From NCBI GenBank assembly GCA_023105745.1, contig JALGQZ010000007.1:55781569-55845568 (forward strand): 64,000 bases of DNA, given 5' to 3'. How positions within the stretch are numbered: position 1 is the stretch's first letter; the number at the start of each line of letters is the position of its first letter. A model generated the notes under the pieces. It had not been told where the DNA came from and searched no databases. It saw only the letters and a list, made by a program, of their open reading frames with translations. The stretch is from Austropuccinia psidii. Its lineage: Eukaryota > Basidiomycota > Pucciniomycetes > Pucciniales > Sphaerophragmiaceae. Position numbers and translations under genes: made by a program. Shown piece after piece: positions 12,332-25,480 of the stretch.

Positions 12332-13907
12332 CACTTTTTTGGTCAACGCATATATTCAAGGATCATAGCTAATATCTCCTAAGCTATACATGATAGAATG
12401 ATGAATCAAAAATAAAGTTAGGACGTAATTACTGTAAGAACACAGATATGAACTTTATTTTATAAATTATAAACAAGGTTAAAACCTATGATGAAATATT
12501 GATAAAAATCAACAGAGCTGTTGACCACTTTGTTGTGAAAGTGCTCCAAACTGAAAAAAAAGTATACAGTTGGATTCTACTAGTTCATTTGAGAAGAATG
12601 ATGTAATTTCTATTATTAAATTCAGGGTATAACCCCCTGAAATCAAGGTTTGAAGTTCAAAATATTGAATTTCGACAGAAAAGATGAGTAACAAGAAAAA
12701 TCATCAAAATTAGAGTTTTGATGATGTAATGAAAAGCTCTTGGCAGAATGATAAGGTTATGCCAGGCTATCAGAATTCACTCTCTGAATTGCTGTAGCGT
12801 GTAAATCTCAAAAGTTATTGAGGATCAAAGTTTGAGCTTAATTTGAGCAGTTATGATCACATACTGTAACCTTAATTTAAGTTTAACAGTCTTAAGAGTG
12901 ATAAAATTGGTGAATACTATTAGTTTATGATTAAAACTAATAAAATCCACGAAATTTGGGGTTCTGACAAGCCTCTGATGTCATCAAACTTAGAGTTATA
13001 GTGATAACTCTAAATAATGGTGTAATAATGATGTAATATGGTTTGATCATGATGTAATCACCCTCAAACCTTAAAATATTAATCCATTCCAGTTGATATG
13101 ATCAGTACACGTCTACTAGAAGCCTGTTGGACTCTAGGAGGGAGGTATTTACTACAAATAGAGCTCTTTTTACTCTATTTACCCCTCAGACGCATCAAAA
13201 ACATTAAATCAATTAAATAAAAGGTAATTTCTTTATTCTTTATATATAAAACTCTTATATTATTAAAGACCAAAGACCATCTTAATATTAATCACTATTT
13301 TTACGTGATTAAATCAATTCTTTAATTGTTTTTGTCATAAATCTCTCTATAAACTCATTTCCACGTAAAATCAAGAAATTTAGTAATTTTCTTTATTTTT
13401 TATTGTAAATACAATTTGAAAAAGTTGTATTATATTCTTTTGGCGTAAAATATCTCAATATTATTATTTTAAGTGTTAAAAGTAGGTTATTTCATCTTAT
13501 TATAATAATTTCTCTCTTATTATTACTCTTAATAATTCTTAATTAATATAAATAGTATTTATATTAATATATAACTTTAATATTAGTAATATTATTGTTA
13601 TTAATTGTTTTTTATTTATAAAAAACAGTTTTTTACGCCTTTATCATTTGTTGGTAACAATAATAAAGAGCTTTATAATATATTAATTATTTTATATTAA
13701 TATATTATTTATAATATTATAATTTCATATAATATGAATTATATTATTATATTTACTTAATAATATAATATTTTTACGCCATAATAATAATATTTCTTTA
13801 TTATTATTATTATTTTAATCTTATTTATTTCAATTATAAGGAGATTCAGAGTACAATAAGTAATAAATTAATAATTTTTACTTATTGTTTCATAGTCAAA
13901 CCTTACA
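12332..13907 (+). repeat. 3' LTR of element A, second part
   Basis: Continues the LTR broken at 2236. The text around GCATATATTCAAGGATCATAGCTAATATC matches the LTRs of E and F in order and orientation. It ends CCTTACA at 13907 before unrelated sequence. Both parts together give about 2.0 kb. The section 13200-13850 is very AT-rich, with many TTATTA runs. Confidence 0.75.
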
Positions 13908-15299
13908 AATAGTTTCTTCTTTAGCCCCCTATGTAAGGTACTCGCTCCAGTAAAAATATCTTTTAAAATAATTAACTAAAGCTTTGTTTCCCTTTAAAAT
14001 TAATTCAATGCTGGATGCAATGTAAAAGCTTTTTCAATAAAGTTAAAGGAATTTAAGACAAAATGAGTATTAAAAATGTGAAGGTGATTATTTTCAGGAG
14101 CTTGTATGATGTACAATAAAAAAATATCAAAATTGAGTGTTGAAAAATGAGTCTTGAGATGGATTACTTACCTTCAATTCAATCATTACTGAAGGGGAAT
14201 TAGTTATTACCACTGATATGTTTCTTGATGATGCTCTTCTGTGGTAAATACAGTTCTTTACTTCTTCATACAAGCTCCTGGAAATATGTTGTTTCAAGTT
14301 GAAATCTAATATATCAATTATTTTCTTGATATTTTAGGCCTTGCATAAAAGAAAAGCATAAACTTACAAACCAGAGACATAATTCCACCCATTGACTGAT
14401 TGACTGATAGGGACATTCCTTGCATATGGACTACTTGCTCCAAAATCATTGCCTCATTCTTTTCATGAAGCAAAGACAAAAAATTATTTCATATTGAGTC
14501 AAAAGTTTGAAGCTTATGAGAGAAAGGAGATACAATTTCCCTCTACTACTATTGAAAGTGTTTATTGTTAAAAATGATAAATTATATATTTGAAAAAATC
14601 AAGGCTTTGAGGATAGGTTCATGAAGCTCTTGAGTGCAATCATTTCCAATTCATCAGAGATGGAATGAAATTGATGCTTTATCACAATAAGGTCCTTTTG
14701 AGTATATTATTGAAGCTCCTGATATTGGATGTGAAGGGCTTTTATGCATACAAGATGTCAAAACCTTCTCAGAGTCCCTTGTTGGAAAATCTTGTAAAAA
14801 TTAATGGAGATATCTTGGTTTATTATATTTCAGTGTTTGCTCGAGTTGGTCCTTTATATAAATGGAGATTCTATTTAGTTGAGAATCCTTGAAAACCTCA
14901 TTGAAATGGGATCATTGGCTTACCATGGATTTGATGGAAAATTTTAATTAAGCTTGAAAATAGGAATTGCACTTCAGCATGATCCATAGAAACTCAATTG
15001 GGACTTCCAGATGCTTTCATTTGATGGAAGTGATGAATCTTTGCATTATGTTAGATTAAAAAAGACAATATTAAGATGCAAGAAACCACAAAAAAACATA
15101 AAAAAAAATTTTGAATTAAATATGAAAGGAAGCAATAAATTACATTTTGTTTTTTCAAAAAATTACAAACAGGAATTGAATCAATTTCTGAAGGATCTCA
15201 AAGAGGAAGAGAAGCAAAAAATGAAGTGAGAAACAGGAATTGGATTTCTCAATTTTTTGGAAAATCATTGGGAATCCCTAAAAAGGGTTGGTCTCTTGC
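13908..15299. other. Unassigned AT-rich intergenic stretch
   Basis: No convincing gene seen. Short frames here (for example 14665-14892 and 15011-15229) have simple-sequence content, no recognisable motif and no supporting splice sites. Confidence 0.5.
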
Positions 15300-15370
15300 T
15301 GTGAGCCTTTGGGATAGGACAAAATATCCACAAAGGTCACAAAAATACTTTACAAATATTTATTTAATGA

Positions 15371-17890
15371 TAAGAATTGAATACCTAAGAGTGCCTTTTG
15401 GTATCAAAAATTCCCCTTCCCATTATCAAAGAATGATGAACACCACATTCCCTGAGGAACTATGAGAGGGATGGCTAATCATCTACATTGATGATATCAA
15501 AGCTTTCTTAAAAACTTGAAAAAACTACCTTACAAGACTTGAAAGAGTATTGCAGAAAACAGTACAAGCAAATATGACAGTTTAATTGAAAAAATATCAT
15601 TTTGCATATAGTGAACTAAAAGCACTGGGACATGTTGTATCTGGACCAAGTTTGGGAATAGATAAAAACAAAGTAGCAGAAGTACTACTGCAACCAATGT
15701 CCAAAGCTACAAAAGAAATGCAATAATTCTTAGGATTTTATAGATATTACAGGCAACATATAAAAGAATTTGCACAAATTGCAAAATATTTATATAAACT
15801 CTGTGATCAACAGAAAGTCTATGAAATTAATCAAAAAAGAGTTAAAGCATATGAGGAACCAATAAAATCCCACACAAATGCCCCTTTTCTCTTAATGCCA
15901 GATTTGAAATTGACTTTCAAACTGTATATTGATGCTCATGGAGAAGGATCAGGTGCTGCACTACACCAAAGACAAATTATCAATTAAAATTCTGTTGACT
16001 GCCCAACTTTCTTTATTTCAAGAAAAATTAATACAGCAGAAGAAAGGTATGAATCAAGAAAAATTGAATGCCTTTTCTTGGTGTGGGCTTTAGAAAAGTT
16101 ACATTATTAATATATGAAACAGTCTTTGATGTCATTACAGACTTTAATGCTGTAAAATAATCATTAAACATGAATACACCAAATAGACATATGCTGAGAT
16201 GGCATATTGTGATCCAAGAATATAAATTAAATATGAACATAATCCATAAATCTGGAAATATTAGGGGAAATTCCGATGGTCTTAGTAGATGGGCTTTGAC
16301 AAATACACCTGAAAATCCAGCATGGGAACCACAGGAAGAAAGTCATATAGAAGGAATATGTGTCACAGATATTAGCACAGAATTCTTTAATAAAGTTAAA
16401 GTAAGCTATGAGGTTAAAAAGAATTTCCATATTTTATTCCAACTCTTGATTCAAGACTTCAGAGAAACATCATTATCTTCAAAACTAGATGATGTATAGA
16501 AAAAGGCTTATGATTAAGGAAAATTCCACCTCCTTGATGGAATTCTTTACCATAGAGTCAAACATACTTGTGTTATTACCCTAACAGATAGGGCTTTGAA
16601 AAAAACTAAACTAAATTAATTCCATGATAGTGTTGTTTATGGACATCTCTCAGAAGATAGAACACTGGAAAGAGTACAAACCTACTCTTGGGGGATAAAT
16701 TGGAGAAACAATGTAGCACAATATTGCAAAAACTTGTGAGAGATTCCAAAAAGAAAACAGAGCCATAGCTAAGAAATTTGGAATTATGATTCAAATTCAG
16801 GAGCCAAAATCCCCATGGGAAATAGCTCATATGGATTGGGTCACAGCTCTACCCCCAGGAGGAGATAGAAGCTTTAATGAATGCCTAGTGTTAGTTGATA
16901 GGTACAGAAAAACTCCAATGTTCTTACCATTTAATAAAGATGACACAGCTATGGACACAGCCATAATGATATGGAATAGATTCATTATCCATACAGGATT
17001 ATTCCAAAATATCATAAGTGATAGAGATCCCAAATTCACTTCAGCCTTATGGACAAATATCCATAACTTGTTTGGAACAAAACTATCATTCTCAACAGCT
17101 TATCACCCTCAGACTTATGAAATAGAAGAGATAATGATACAAAATATAGAAGACATGATCAGAAGAGTCTGTTCCTATGGACTAGAATTCAAAGACTCTG
17201 ATGGTTTTACCCATTATTGGTGTACTCTAACACAATCTCTTGAACTGTAATATAAGAAATCAATTCATTCATCAACTATTAAAATAACTGTAATTTTGGA
17301 AAAACGTTGGAATATAAGAAAAACTTATCACACCCTTAAAAAATACTTGGTTGATATAAATCCAATAGTAAGAAGTTCTAATATAATTCCTGATAAATAA
17401 AGACATAATGAAAATAGATTTATGCACAATTATTTCAAATATGAAAAAGAAAGATGGGAAAAAAGTCACAAGCCACCTGATTTTAAAAGAAGAAACCCAG
17501 TCTCAGTATAAACTTTAAGCTTTAATAAAATTAAAGGACCAAAAAAATGGAAAGATTTCTTTGAAGGATAATTTATGATAAAAGTCTTACATGGCCCTAA
17601 TGCTGTGAAACTGGAGTTAACAGGTGAATCAATGAGCAAGCACCCAGCTTTCCCTGTAAGTCTAATAGAAACTGAAAGCTCAAGCTATAAAGAATTATTT
17701 CCCCCAAGAAATAAACCACCATTTAAAACTACCCCTGTAGAAGAAGGAGAAGGAAAGAAAATTGTGAAAGTCTTTAAAGAAAGGGGGAAAAGAAACAAGA
17801 AAGAGAGGGAATACCTTGTGAGATGCAGGAACCCAGATCAAGAAGATTAATTCCTACTTCAGAAAGATATTTGAGCTTCAAGACAAAAAA
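15371..17890 (+). pseudogene. Gypsy pol pseudogene (RT, RNase H, integrase, chromodomain)
   Basis: Fragments in order: RT from [20 protein letters not shown], the palm motif YIDD near 15490, the thumb, RNase H ([10 protein letters not shown]), DGLSRWAL linker, integrase zinc region, the rve core with HMDW and SDRDPKF near 17025, then a chromodomain-like tail. At least a dozen in-frame stops separate the pieces. The third DDE residue region reads YEIEEIMIQ rather than GLAERMIQ, so an intact triad is doubtful even apart from the stops. Confidence 0.85.
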
Positions 17891-17971
17891 ACTATACTGA
17901 AGAGGTAGGACAGTGGATGATACCATAACTAAATATATCACATTGTGGTGTAATCCTTTTGTGGTAGGGAA

Positions 17972-19735
17972 TGTGAGCCTTTGAGATATGTCCAAATATC
18001 CAAACAGTTCACAAGAAAATGTACAAAAATTATCCTAATAATAGGATTCAAATTATAATCTTAAAATATGTAAAAATTCTATAAGAAGATATAAATACTT
18101 TATTATCTCAGGAACAAATGAATAAAAATGTGAAATACATTAAGATAGTTCATTCTCCATACAATATACATATATTTCTCTTTCATATAATGTCTGTATA
18201 TCCAATACTTACGGAGATAACCTGGATATATGAACTTTTTATAAACAGTGCATATATTCATGATTTCTAGCTAATATCTTTTGAATTGAAAATGATGAAG
18301 AGTTGTTTCAAAAATAACATTACCACCAAATGAATGTACCAATAGATCTATAAACTTTATTTTCAAAGCTATAAAAAATGTTCAAACATGTTTGGGGATA
18401 TTGGGAAGATTAGCAATAGCTGTTGACCACTTAAACTAAAAAGTGGGTCAAACTTAAAAATGATAGATATTCAGATTCTAATAGCTCATATGTGAAGAAT
18501 GATATAGTTTCCATCATGATAATAAGGGTAAAACCTCATTAACTAATGGTTTGAAGTCCAAAAATAGTAAATTTTGACAGAAAGGTGGAGTGAAAAGAAA
18601 GATCATCAGAAATAGAGATCTGATAATATAATAAAATCCTCTTTGAAGCTTTGCAAGACCCTGCCAAGCTATAATAATCCATTTTCTTAATTTCTGTAGC
18701 ATGAATAACTCAAAAAATATTAAGAATTAAAGTTAAGGCTTAAAAATGATCATTTCTGATCAATAACTCTAATCTTAATCTAAATTTAATAGTTAAATAA
18801 GAGATACAGCTGGTGCATATTAGTAATCTATTATTAGAAGTACTATCATCCACAAAAAAAATTATATACCAAGCTTATGATGTCATCAAATTAGAGTTAT
18901 AGTGAAAAATATAAAAAATTGCATAATAATGCAATAAAAAAGTTTAATAATGACTTAATTGTCACCAAAAATGAAAATATTGATCAATTCAAGTGGATAA
19001 AATCAGTAAATTTCTACTGAAACAAAGGATATTTAATATAAAAGGACCTCTTACTCCTCTTTTTTCCCCTCAGATGCATCAAATACAATAAAACATTGAA
19101 TAAAATTTAATTTATTTACTCTTTGAATATAAGACTCTTATATTATGAAAGACCAAATATCAATTCTTTAGAAATCACTAGTTTTTAAATGATTACTCCA
19201 ATATTTTATTGGTATTTTTCAAATTCTTGTAAAAATCTCTAAAACCACTCAAAAATAGTGAAATTTGTAATTCTTTCCATCTTTTATTGTAGATACAGCT
19301 TACATAAGTTGTATTTAAATTATTGGGCTTAAATTAATTCAGAATTATGATGTTAAATTTTTGAAGAAAGTTATTTTATCTTATTATAATATTTTTTCTC
19401 TATTATCTTGAAGAAATCTATTATTAATATAAATAGTATTCATATCAATTAATGAATTTAATATTGGTATTATTATTGTTATAAATTGTTGTTTATGATT
19501 GAATAATATTTTTTCATGAATTTATTGATTTTTGGTAAAATTAATAAATTTCCATAAATATATTAATTTAACTTATATTCTTATACTTCTTTTAATAATA
19601 TAACAATTGTAAACACCATAATTATAATAATTCTTTATTATTATAATTATTTTTAATCTTATTATTCATAAAAATTAGGAAATGAAGAGTACAATAAGTA
19701 AAATATTAGTAAATTCTACTTATTGTTTCATAGTG
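17972..19735 (+). repeat. Diverged 3' LTR of element E
   Basis: Starts TGTGAGCCTTTGAGATATG directly after GTGGTAGGGAA. It matches the element A LTR in order, including GTGCATATATTCATG near 18250 and the TTGTTTCATAG end near 19730. Confidence 0.7.
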
Positions 19736-19779
19736 GAACAAAACTGCCAAACTCCCATGAAACAAAATTTTGAGGCTGT

Positions 19780-19845
19780 GTCTCACAGGAGAAGCACACT
19801 GTAGTGTGCCTCTTCTTGGAATTCCCATGGGTTCTGAAAAAATTT
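19780..19845. other. Short hairpin-bearing segment between LTR remnants
   Basis: Holds an inverted repeat around GCACACTGTAGTGTGC (near 19794-19809) with flanking GAAG/CTTC. Function unknown; it may be the end of a small element. Confidence 0.3.
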
Positions 19846-21540
19846 GAGATATGACCACATACTCAAAAAAGGTAACAATATTTTTTATACATATTTTCAA
19901 GTGAGAAATAACTTAAAATTATTTATTTAATACTAACGTTTAAAAAGAAAGAAATAAAATTAAGATTTATTGCTATATGATAAGTCAGAAACAAGCTCAA
20001 ATTATTATTGATTTTGAAAATATCAGTGTAATATATAAAAGGTGAATGAGAAGATCATAAAGCTTGTTCATCTCAAAAACTAAAAAATCCAAATGTGAAT
20101 TAAGATACAAAGTTTTATTCCCCATAAGATTATAAATATATATTCCCTTGGTGGACATATCTGTAAACCAAATACTTACTGAGCTAATTGGATATATGAG
20201 CTTTCAATCATCAGTGCATATATTGATGGTTTTTGTCTCTTTTCTCCTAATCTATACAGGCTGATTGAATTATTGAGTAGAAATCATACATAATAATTAT
20301 TGCAAGAATACATACATGAGGTTTATTTGAAAGTTTATGCGTAAATTTAAGAATAATAGAGCAATATTGATGAAAAAAGATTGTACCAGTTGACCACTAA
20401 TAACCAAAAGTGGTCTGAACTAATCATAAAGATAAAGTTTGGATTCTGATAGCTCCTGTGTGAATAATGAAAGAATTTTCATCCTGAATATAAGGGTAAA
20501 ACCTTGAGTCATCATGGCTTGAAGTTGAAAATAGTAAATCTCAAAAGAAAAGGTTACTCTAAAGAAAAATGGTTTAAAGTACAGTTTTCATAATGTGATA
20601 AGAGTATCTCTTAAGCATATTTAGGACATGCCAAGCTATTATATTTGAATCCCTGATTAATTATGATGTGAATAAATCAAAAGTTCTTCAAGATCAAAAT
20701 GAAGGTACAAAATGATCTTGAATTCATCTTGAAATATTATAAAGAGGCAATATTGCTAGATACTAGCATTAAAGTACTTAAACGACTAATTTCCAAGAAA
20801 TAAGATTTTATCAAAATCTTATTATTTCAACAAATTAAATCTATAGTGATAAGTTGGAAGAATAATGTCCTAATGAGGTAATATTTTAACCTTAAAAAAC
20901 TGGTTTATTCCAATGGAAAAAATACCTTGATGTCTTCTATCATACTTCCGGCCATAAGGAAGAAAGGTCTTCAATATACAAATAGTAATTCTTCCTCTTT
21001 TTTCCGCACAATATTATAAAATCACCAAAATACTAAATTACTAAAGGTAAAAGCTTCATTATCAAACAAAAAGAATTCAAAATAAAATAACTATGGTATT
21101 TAATCTAGAATTAAGGAAGTTTATAGTGAATTTAATAGTATTTTCAGCACTTTTGTGCATTTTATCTAAGATCTCCAATCCACCTATGAAAGTGAAATTT
21201 GTAGTGTTACTATTTGTTTATTATTTTAGCTACAATTAAAAGCTAGTTGGATTTCATATTTAATGCATAAAATATTATATTATATCATCATATTGAGCTT
21301 CAGGAGTAAGTTTTATATCTTCTTTATAGTTCATTTCTATTTAAAACTCTATAAGTTATTTTTATATAGTACATAGTATTTTTCATATCTTTAATGTTGG
21401 TAATATGTTGGTTATAAATTATTTATTTATAAAATTCCAATTTTCATCTTTTCTTTGTATTAATTATTCTGTATCAGTCTTTTTTGTTTGATATAAGTAT
21501 TGTATGACTATATTATTTATTATTCACTTTAAATATCTAA
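19846..21540 (+). repeat. LTR remnant F of the A/E family
   Basis: From GAGATATGACCACATACTC onward it follows the A and E LTRs in the same order, including GGATATATGAGC near 20190 and GTGCATATATTGATGG, but with many substitutions. There is no internal region. It is probably a solo LTR or truncated copy; both ends are approximate. Confidence 0.55.
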
Positions 21541-22659
21541 TATTTTTGTCACAGACACTACTAGGGGTAAGGGGTATCCAATGTTACCCTAATAAAGCTC
21601 AACAAAACAGCAATTAACATCTGTGTATGACAATCAAGTTTCAGAAATATTCTTTTGAAGAACTCATGCATTTTGGAACAATGTTGTAACTCCTTGTACA
21701 GGTTTGATTCACCAAATACAGTTTTAGATACACCAATGTGGAACTGTAAGATGACCCATATTTACCACACCTCCTGCAATGACCCTGCATATCCATACAG
21801 GGCCTGTATTATAAAAACGAATCTTCTCAATAAATTCACTCTTTGGAGCTGGACTGGTGGACTCTCACGTATAGCAGCTGCGCTTCCTCCTCCTGGGGAT
21901 TATTTTCCCAGTTAACTAATATGGTTAGTTTATTACTATTAAGTATCTTCTTATGACTCATTGGAATACCTTATTTGACAATATTAAGTTATTATTAGCC
22001 TCTTACCCAGCTGTTCAGTGGAGTTCTGATGGCCATATCTTTATTAAACCTTCTCTTTCTTTCTGACAAGTTGAAACAGTGGACTTGCAATTGTTGATGG
22101 TTGTATCCTATGTTGTTTACTTTTTATTGCTTCATTTTGTTGAAACTGAATTATTTTCTTTCTTTCTTATTACCAATCTTATTTTCATTTAAACTCCTTA
22201 AGTGTTTATCATTATCCCTTCAGAGCCCTCTACAGGTGAGTCCAGATTGCTGAGTGCCAGTGTAAGCCTTGAGGTATATTTCACAGACCACAACAGACCA
22301 AAATGTATTTCAAAATAGCTTCTGGAACATATACACCAGGGCAAATCTCGCGTCAATCGTTGGCGATTGACTTCACGTCGCACTGCGGTCAGTATAAAAT
22401 CTTGCTTCAGTCTCCTTAGTGTCACTTTATAGTCACTGGATTTAGTGGGTCACGTCACGTCAGCGTCAAGACAACGTCAATCGTCACATGTGTCACATGA
22501 GAATGTCACTCAAAGCCCAAACCCGTTTCAACACTATTTGCAACGTTTGGGTAATTTCACCTAATAGCTTCTGCCTCCCCGACGCTTAGCATGCTTACGC
22601 ACCCGCACCACCCTCCAGATGAGACTCTGACACTGCCTGCCCCCCCATCTCCGTCCTCA
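21541..22659. other. Intergenic stretch with a CGTCA-rich segment
   Basis: No supportable gene. It contains a hairpin at 22352-22371 (arms GTCAATCG and CGATTGAC, loop TTGG) and a cluster of CGTCA/GTCACG words at 22450-22500. The GC content rises sharply here compared with the LTR remnants to the left. Confidence 0.45.
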
Positions 22660-22865
22660 CCACTCCTTACGCTTTCACACCCCACCCTTACCATCCTTAC
22701 GCTTGTGTAGTGCCCTCCCAACATGCTCCCGACACTGGTTACAATCCTTACGCTCGCGCAGTGCCCTCCCGACATGTTCCTGACACTGCTTACGATCCTT
22801 ACGCTTGCCTAGTAAGTACCCTCCCGACATGCCTCCGACGCCCCTTACCATCCTCACGTTTCCGT
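22660..22865 (+). repeat. Left tandem array of about 51-55 bp units (ATCCTTACGC type)
   Basis: ATCCTTACGCT recurs at 22693, 22744 and 22795, then as ATCCTCACGTT at 22850 (spacing 51, 51, 55). Each unit continues with CCCTCCCGACATG or a variant. The shared words ATCCTTACGC and CCCGACA also build the array near 48.1-48.5 kb, in the same direction. Confidence 0.75.
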
Positions 22866-22879
22866 ATTACATCCACAGT

Positions 22880-22901
22880 GTACGGTGGCTTGTTGGCGTA
22901 C
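22880..22901. repeat. 22-bp palindromic box, degenerate copy 1
   Basis: Begins GTACGGTGGC and ends TTGGCGTAC. It has the same length and outer ends as the better palindromes at 35859, 48043 and 58999. It lies just after the left tandem array and before gene 1. Confidence 0.5.
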
Positions 22902-23401
22902 ATGATGACCGCAATCGCCGAAATATGCTGAGTGGCCTTCTCTGCCAACAGGACCTCAGGGGAAATTGGTCAGTATATTCACAATGTTGTGGTTAGGGTT
23001 TAAATCATGAGACTCACAAATTAAAACCTAATAAGAGGACTATTTAAGACAAGAAATGTGTCTCCTGTTTCCCCGACAAAACCATTTTATTTCATATCAT
23101 TCAAATGGAACACTTTGCTTAGTCCTTACCTCATGAGTGTTTAATAGTTCAAAAGTTGACTTTAGTAGGTTTCTCACTAGTAAACTTTATTCAATGTCTC
23201 ACAGGGAAGTGATTTCATTTGCATGATATGAAATAATTTGCAAAACATCGCCTCCTTCAATTTCCCGACAAATCGCATTTTGCATATGCGATTATTTTAC
23301 TTCCACCTATTTTCTTCAATTTGGATCTTTTTATTCAAAATTTTCAAACAAGTTATCAATCAACTCGTCACCATCTATTTGCTTACTAAACTAACTCCGC
23401 T

Positions 23402-25480
23402 ATGGCCCAAACCCCGGGAAATTCAACTGAATTTAATGAACGACCAACTTCAGCCCCAGAGAGTGGAAGTGAAATATCTGATATGGCCAGTAGTCGTGAA
23501 TTAGGCATTGAAGCAGAGAGCAAGTCACATGGAGATAATCAAGATCCACCAGTTCTTCCAGAATGTGAGTATACATCCATCTTGAGTATTTCTAATCTCT
23601 CAAAACCTGATATTGTGTCATAGCCTTTATTTCAGGTCAACCTCCAAGCTCTCAGAAACCGAATTTTAAAACTTATGAGAAGGAAAAGACTGTTGAACCT
23701 TGTGCACCGACAGAAGATGATGGGCAAGATGATGTAATTTTCAGTGGGGAGGTGGAAAGTATATCCAAGGAGCAATTTTTCTCCAACATTGCTCAAACAA
23801 TCCCAAGGCTCGAAAAAATTCAAAATGATAGTAAAATTCCTGATTATGTGCGTCAAAAGATTGCTGAAGCCATGAGCCTCCTCAAAATGGATTTGAACCG
23901 TAAGTCCATTACTAAATCAAAACAAAATTGATAACAATACCTGCTTACAATATATGGGCAGGTGTGGAGGTGGGAGAATCTCTACCTGAAGGATCTCAAG
24001 TCGTAATTGGATTTCCAGGCAAAGGATTAGGAAAAAGACCAAATATACATGCGACCAAAAAAACCAACAAAAAACGCCGTACCTTTGAAGCCGTAAAGGA
24101 TTCTTGGGATCAAGGTGATGAAATGATCAATGTTGAAGTGGACCATATTGATAATTAACCTCCGCATACTGAACCCCCCCATACTCAATGAAACAATCCA
24201 TGATGAAGCTCCACATACTGAAAGCCCCCCGATACCCAATGAAACAATCCATGATGCAACCCCTCCCGCCTCTCCTCGCAATATTCAAGCCTTTCAAGAA
24301 AGGGAAACAATTAAACATGATACAATGGGACGAGATATGACTGATATAATTCCCGACGCTGAGCCCAAAGTGTCATCCGCTGCGAATTTTCAAGGAATAT
24401 TTTTATCCCGCATGGAAGAGTTTGCAGGCATTTTGAATTATCATTCCAATATTTCTCAACAATCATGGAAAAGGGGGCTTGATAATATCAATAGGATTTA
24501 CAAAAATAGATGGGACAATTTACCAACAAAGGATGCTCATACATTCCTGCCCGTTGGTATTAAGGTGATCAGTAACCGAGAGCTTAAAATGTCGGCTTGG
24601 CTGGAGGACCTTGAGATGGCAGGTGAGTTTTTTTTTTATATTTGTGCATGATACTTGATTATTGGCTGTTGACTGGTGATATAAATTGCAATATACAGGG
24701 TTAGATTTTTTTAAGCCAACACAAACAGAAGCATTTTTTGATCACAACATTTGGAATCTCAAATTGATGAAGGAATCAGCTAAACCTCCAGATAATCTCC
24801 CAAAATCTGAACACTCCTTCTTCAAAATGGTTCAGAGCCTTCTTTACCCCGCGAATCCAGTTAAACATTTTTGGGCAAATGTTATGTTTGAATCCATTAG
24901 TTTAGTCTCATACAATGTGATTGCACCCAAACCATACGTTGCACCAACATCAAATTCGACCGATCCTCTTGGACTCAAACGCGGAGCAGTTGAATACCTT
25001 GCCTCCTGCTTGAGTAAATCGAAGCAACGTGCAACCCAACTCAGCATTGAAGGTGGCGGGGCTGAAAATGAGATCTCCACAAAGCCGCACAAGAACCTGG
25101 AGGATCTAATGGATACAGTTATCCATTTGATGATTGCGTACAACATGGTATGTGCACATACAAAGGTCAAAGTTAATGGCATCAAAGGCAAACTCACGAA
25201 CTCAAAAAAAATGAGGCCATCAAAGATCTTTTGGCGTGTCACAAGAGTCTCGGAATAAATCAAATTTGCTATGGTATATTAGCGGCATTCTGTGAGGCGG
25301 GGGTTTGTGGTTTGATGGTATGCTCAGATGACTGGAGAACAAGCTCAGTTAAAGGGGCTTTATCACTAATTGACATTTCCGCAAAACTTTCAGAGGGTAA
25401 AAATCTAGTGGAGCCAGTGTGGCTACGTACTAGTAAGTATATATGTAATTTACTGAATAAAAGTTTCTTCTCATCAGAGT
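23402..25480 (+). pseudogene. Gene 1 of the two-gene module, 5' part (unknown family), split by element C
   Basis: Not recognised. Exons fit GT-AG introns with consistent phases: 23402-23564, intron 23565-23635, exon 23636-23899, intron 23900-23961, exon from 23962, intron 24623-24698, exon from 24699, and intron 25433-25477 (GTAAGT...TCATCAG). The start ATG at 23402 opens a Ser/Glu-rich N-terminus. The middle has a basic segment (KKTNKKRR) and the C-terminal half is helical, globular-looking sequence. Oddities: a TAA at 24157-24159 and a frame change in a C-run at about 24173 (or an unrecognised intron there), and a second frame change at an A8 run near 25204-25211 after which the protein-like text continues. 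Element C then interrupts it three bases into the last exon; the rest is at 35576-35739. Introns, coding length and position beside a TET-like gene suggest a rust gene family carried with it. Confidence 0.65.
25476..25480. repeat. Left target-site duplication of element C (AGAGT)
   Basis: AGAGT recurs at 35574-35578 after the right LTR. Confidence 0.9.

Larger units (their letters stand above)
15300..19735 (+). mobile_element. Decayed Gypsy element E (relative of A)
   Basis: Starts with about 70 bp of LTR (TGTGAGCCTTTGGGATAGG), then jumps into the middle of reverse transcriptase, so most of the LTR, gag and protease are deleted. The interior is full of stops and small indels. It ends with a diverged 3' LTR from 17972. 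It is on the same strand as A and much older, judging by divergence. Confidence 0.8.

Noticed and set aside
22557..22857. Gly/Val/Arg-rich minus-strand frames over the left tandem array
   Set aside because: Composition reflects the GC-rich repeat; frames overlap in several phases.
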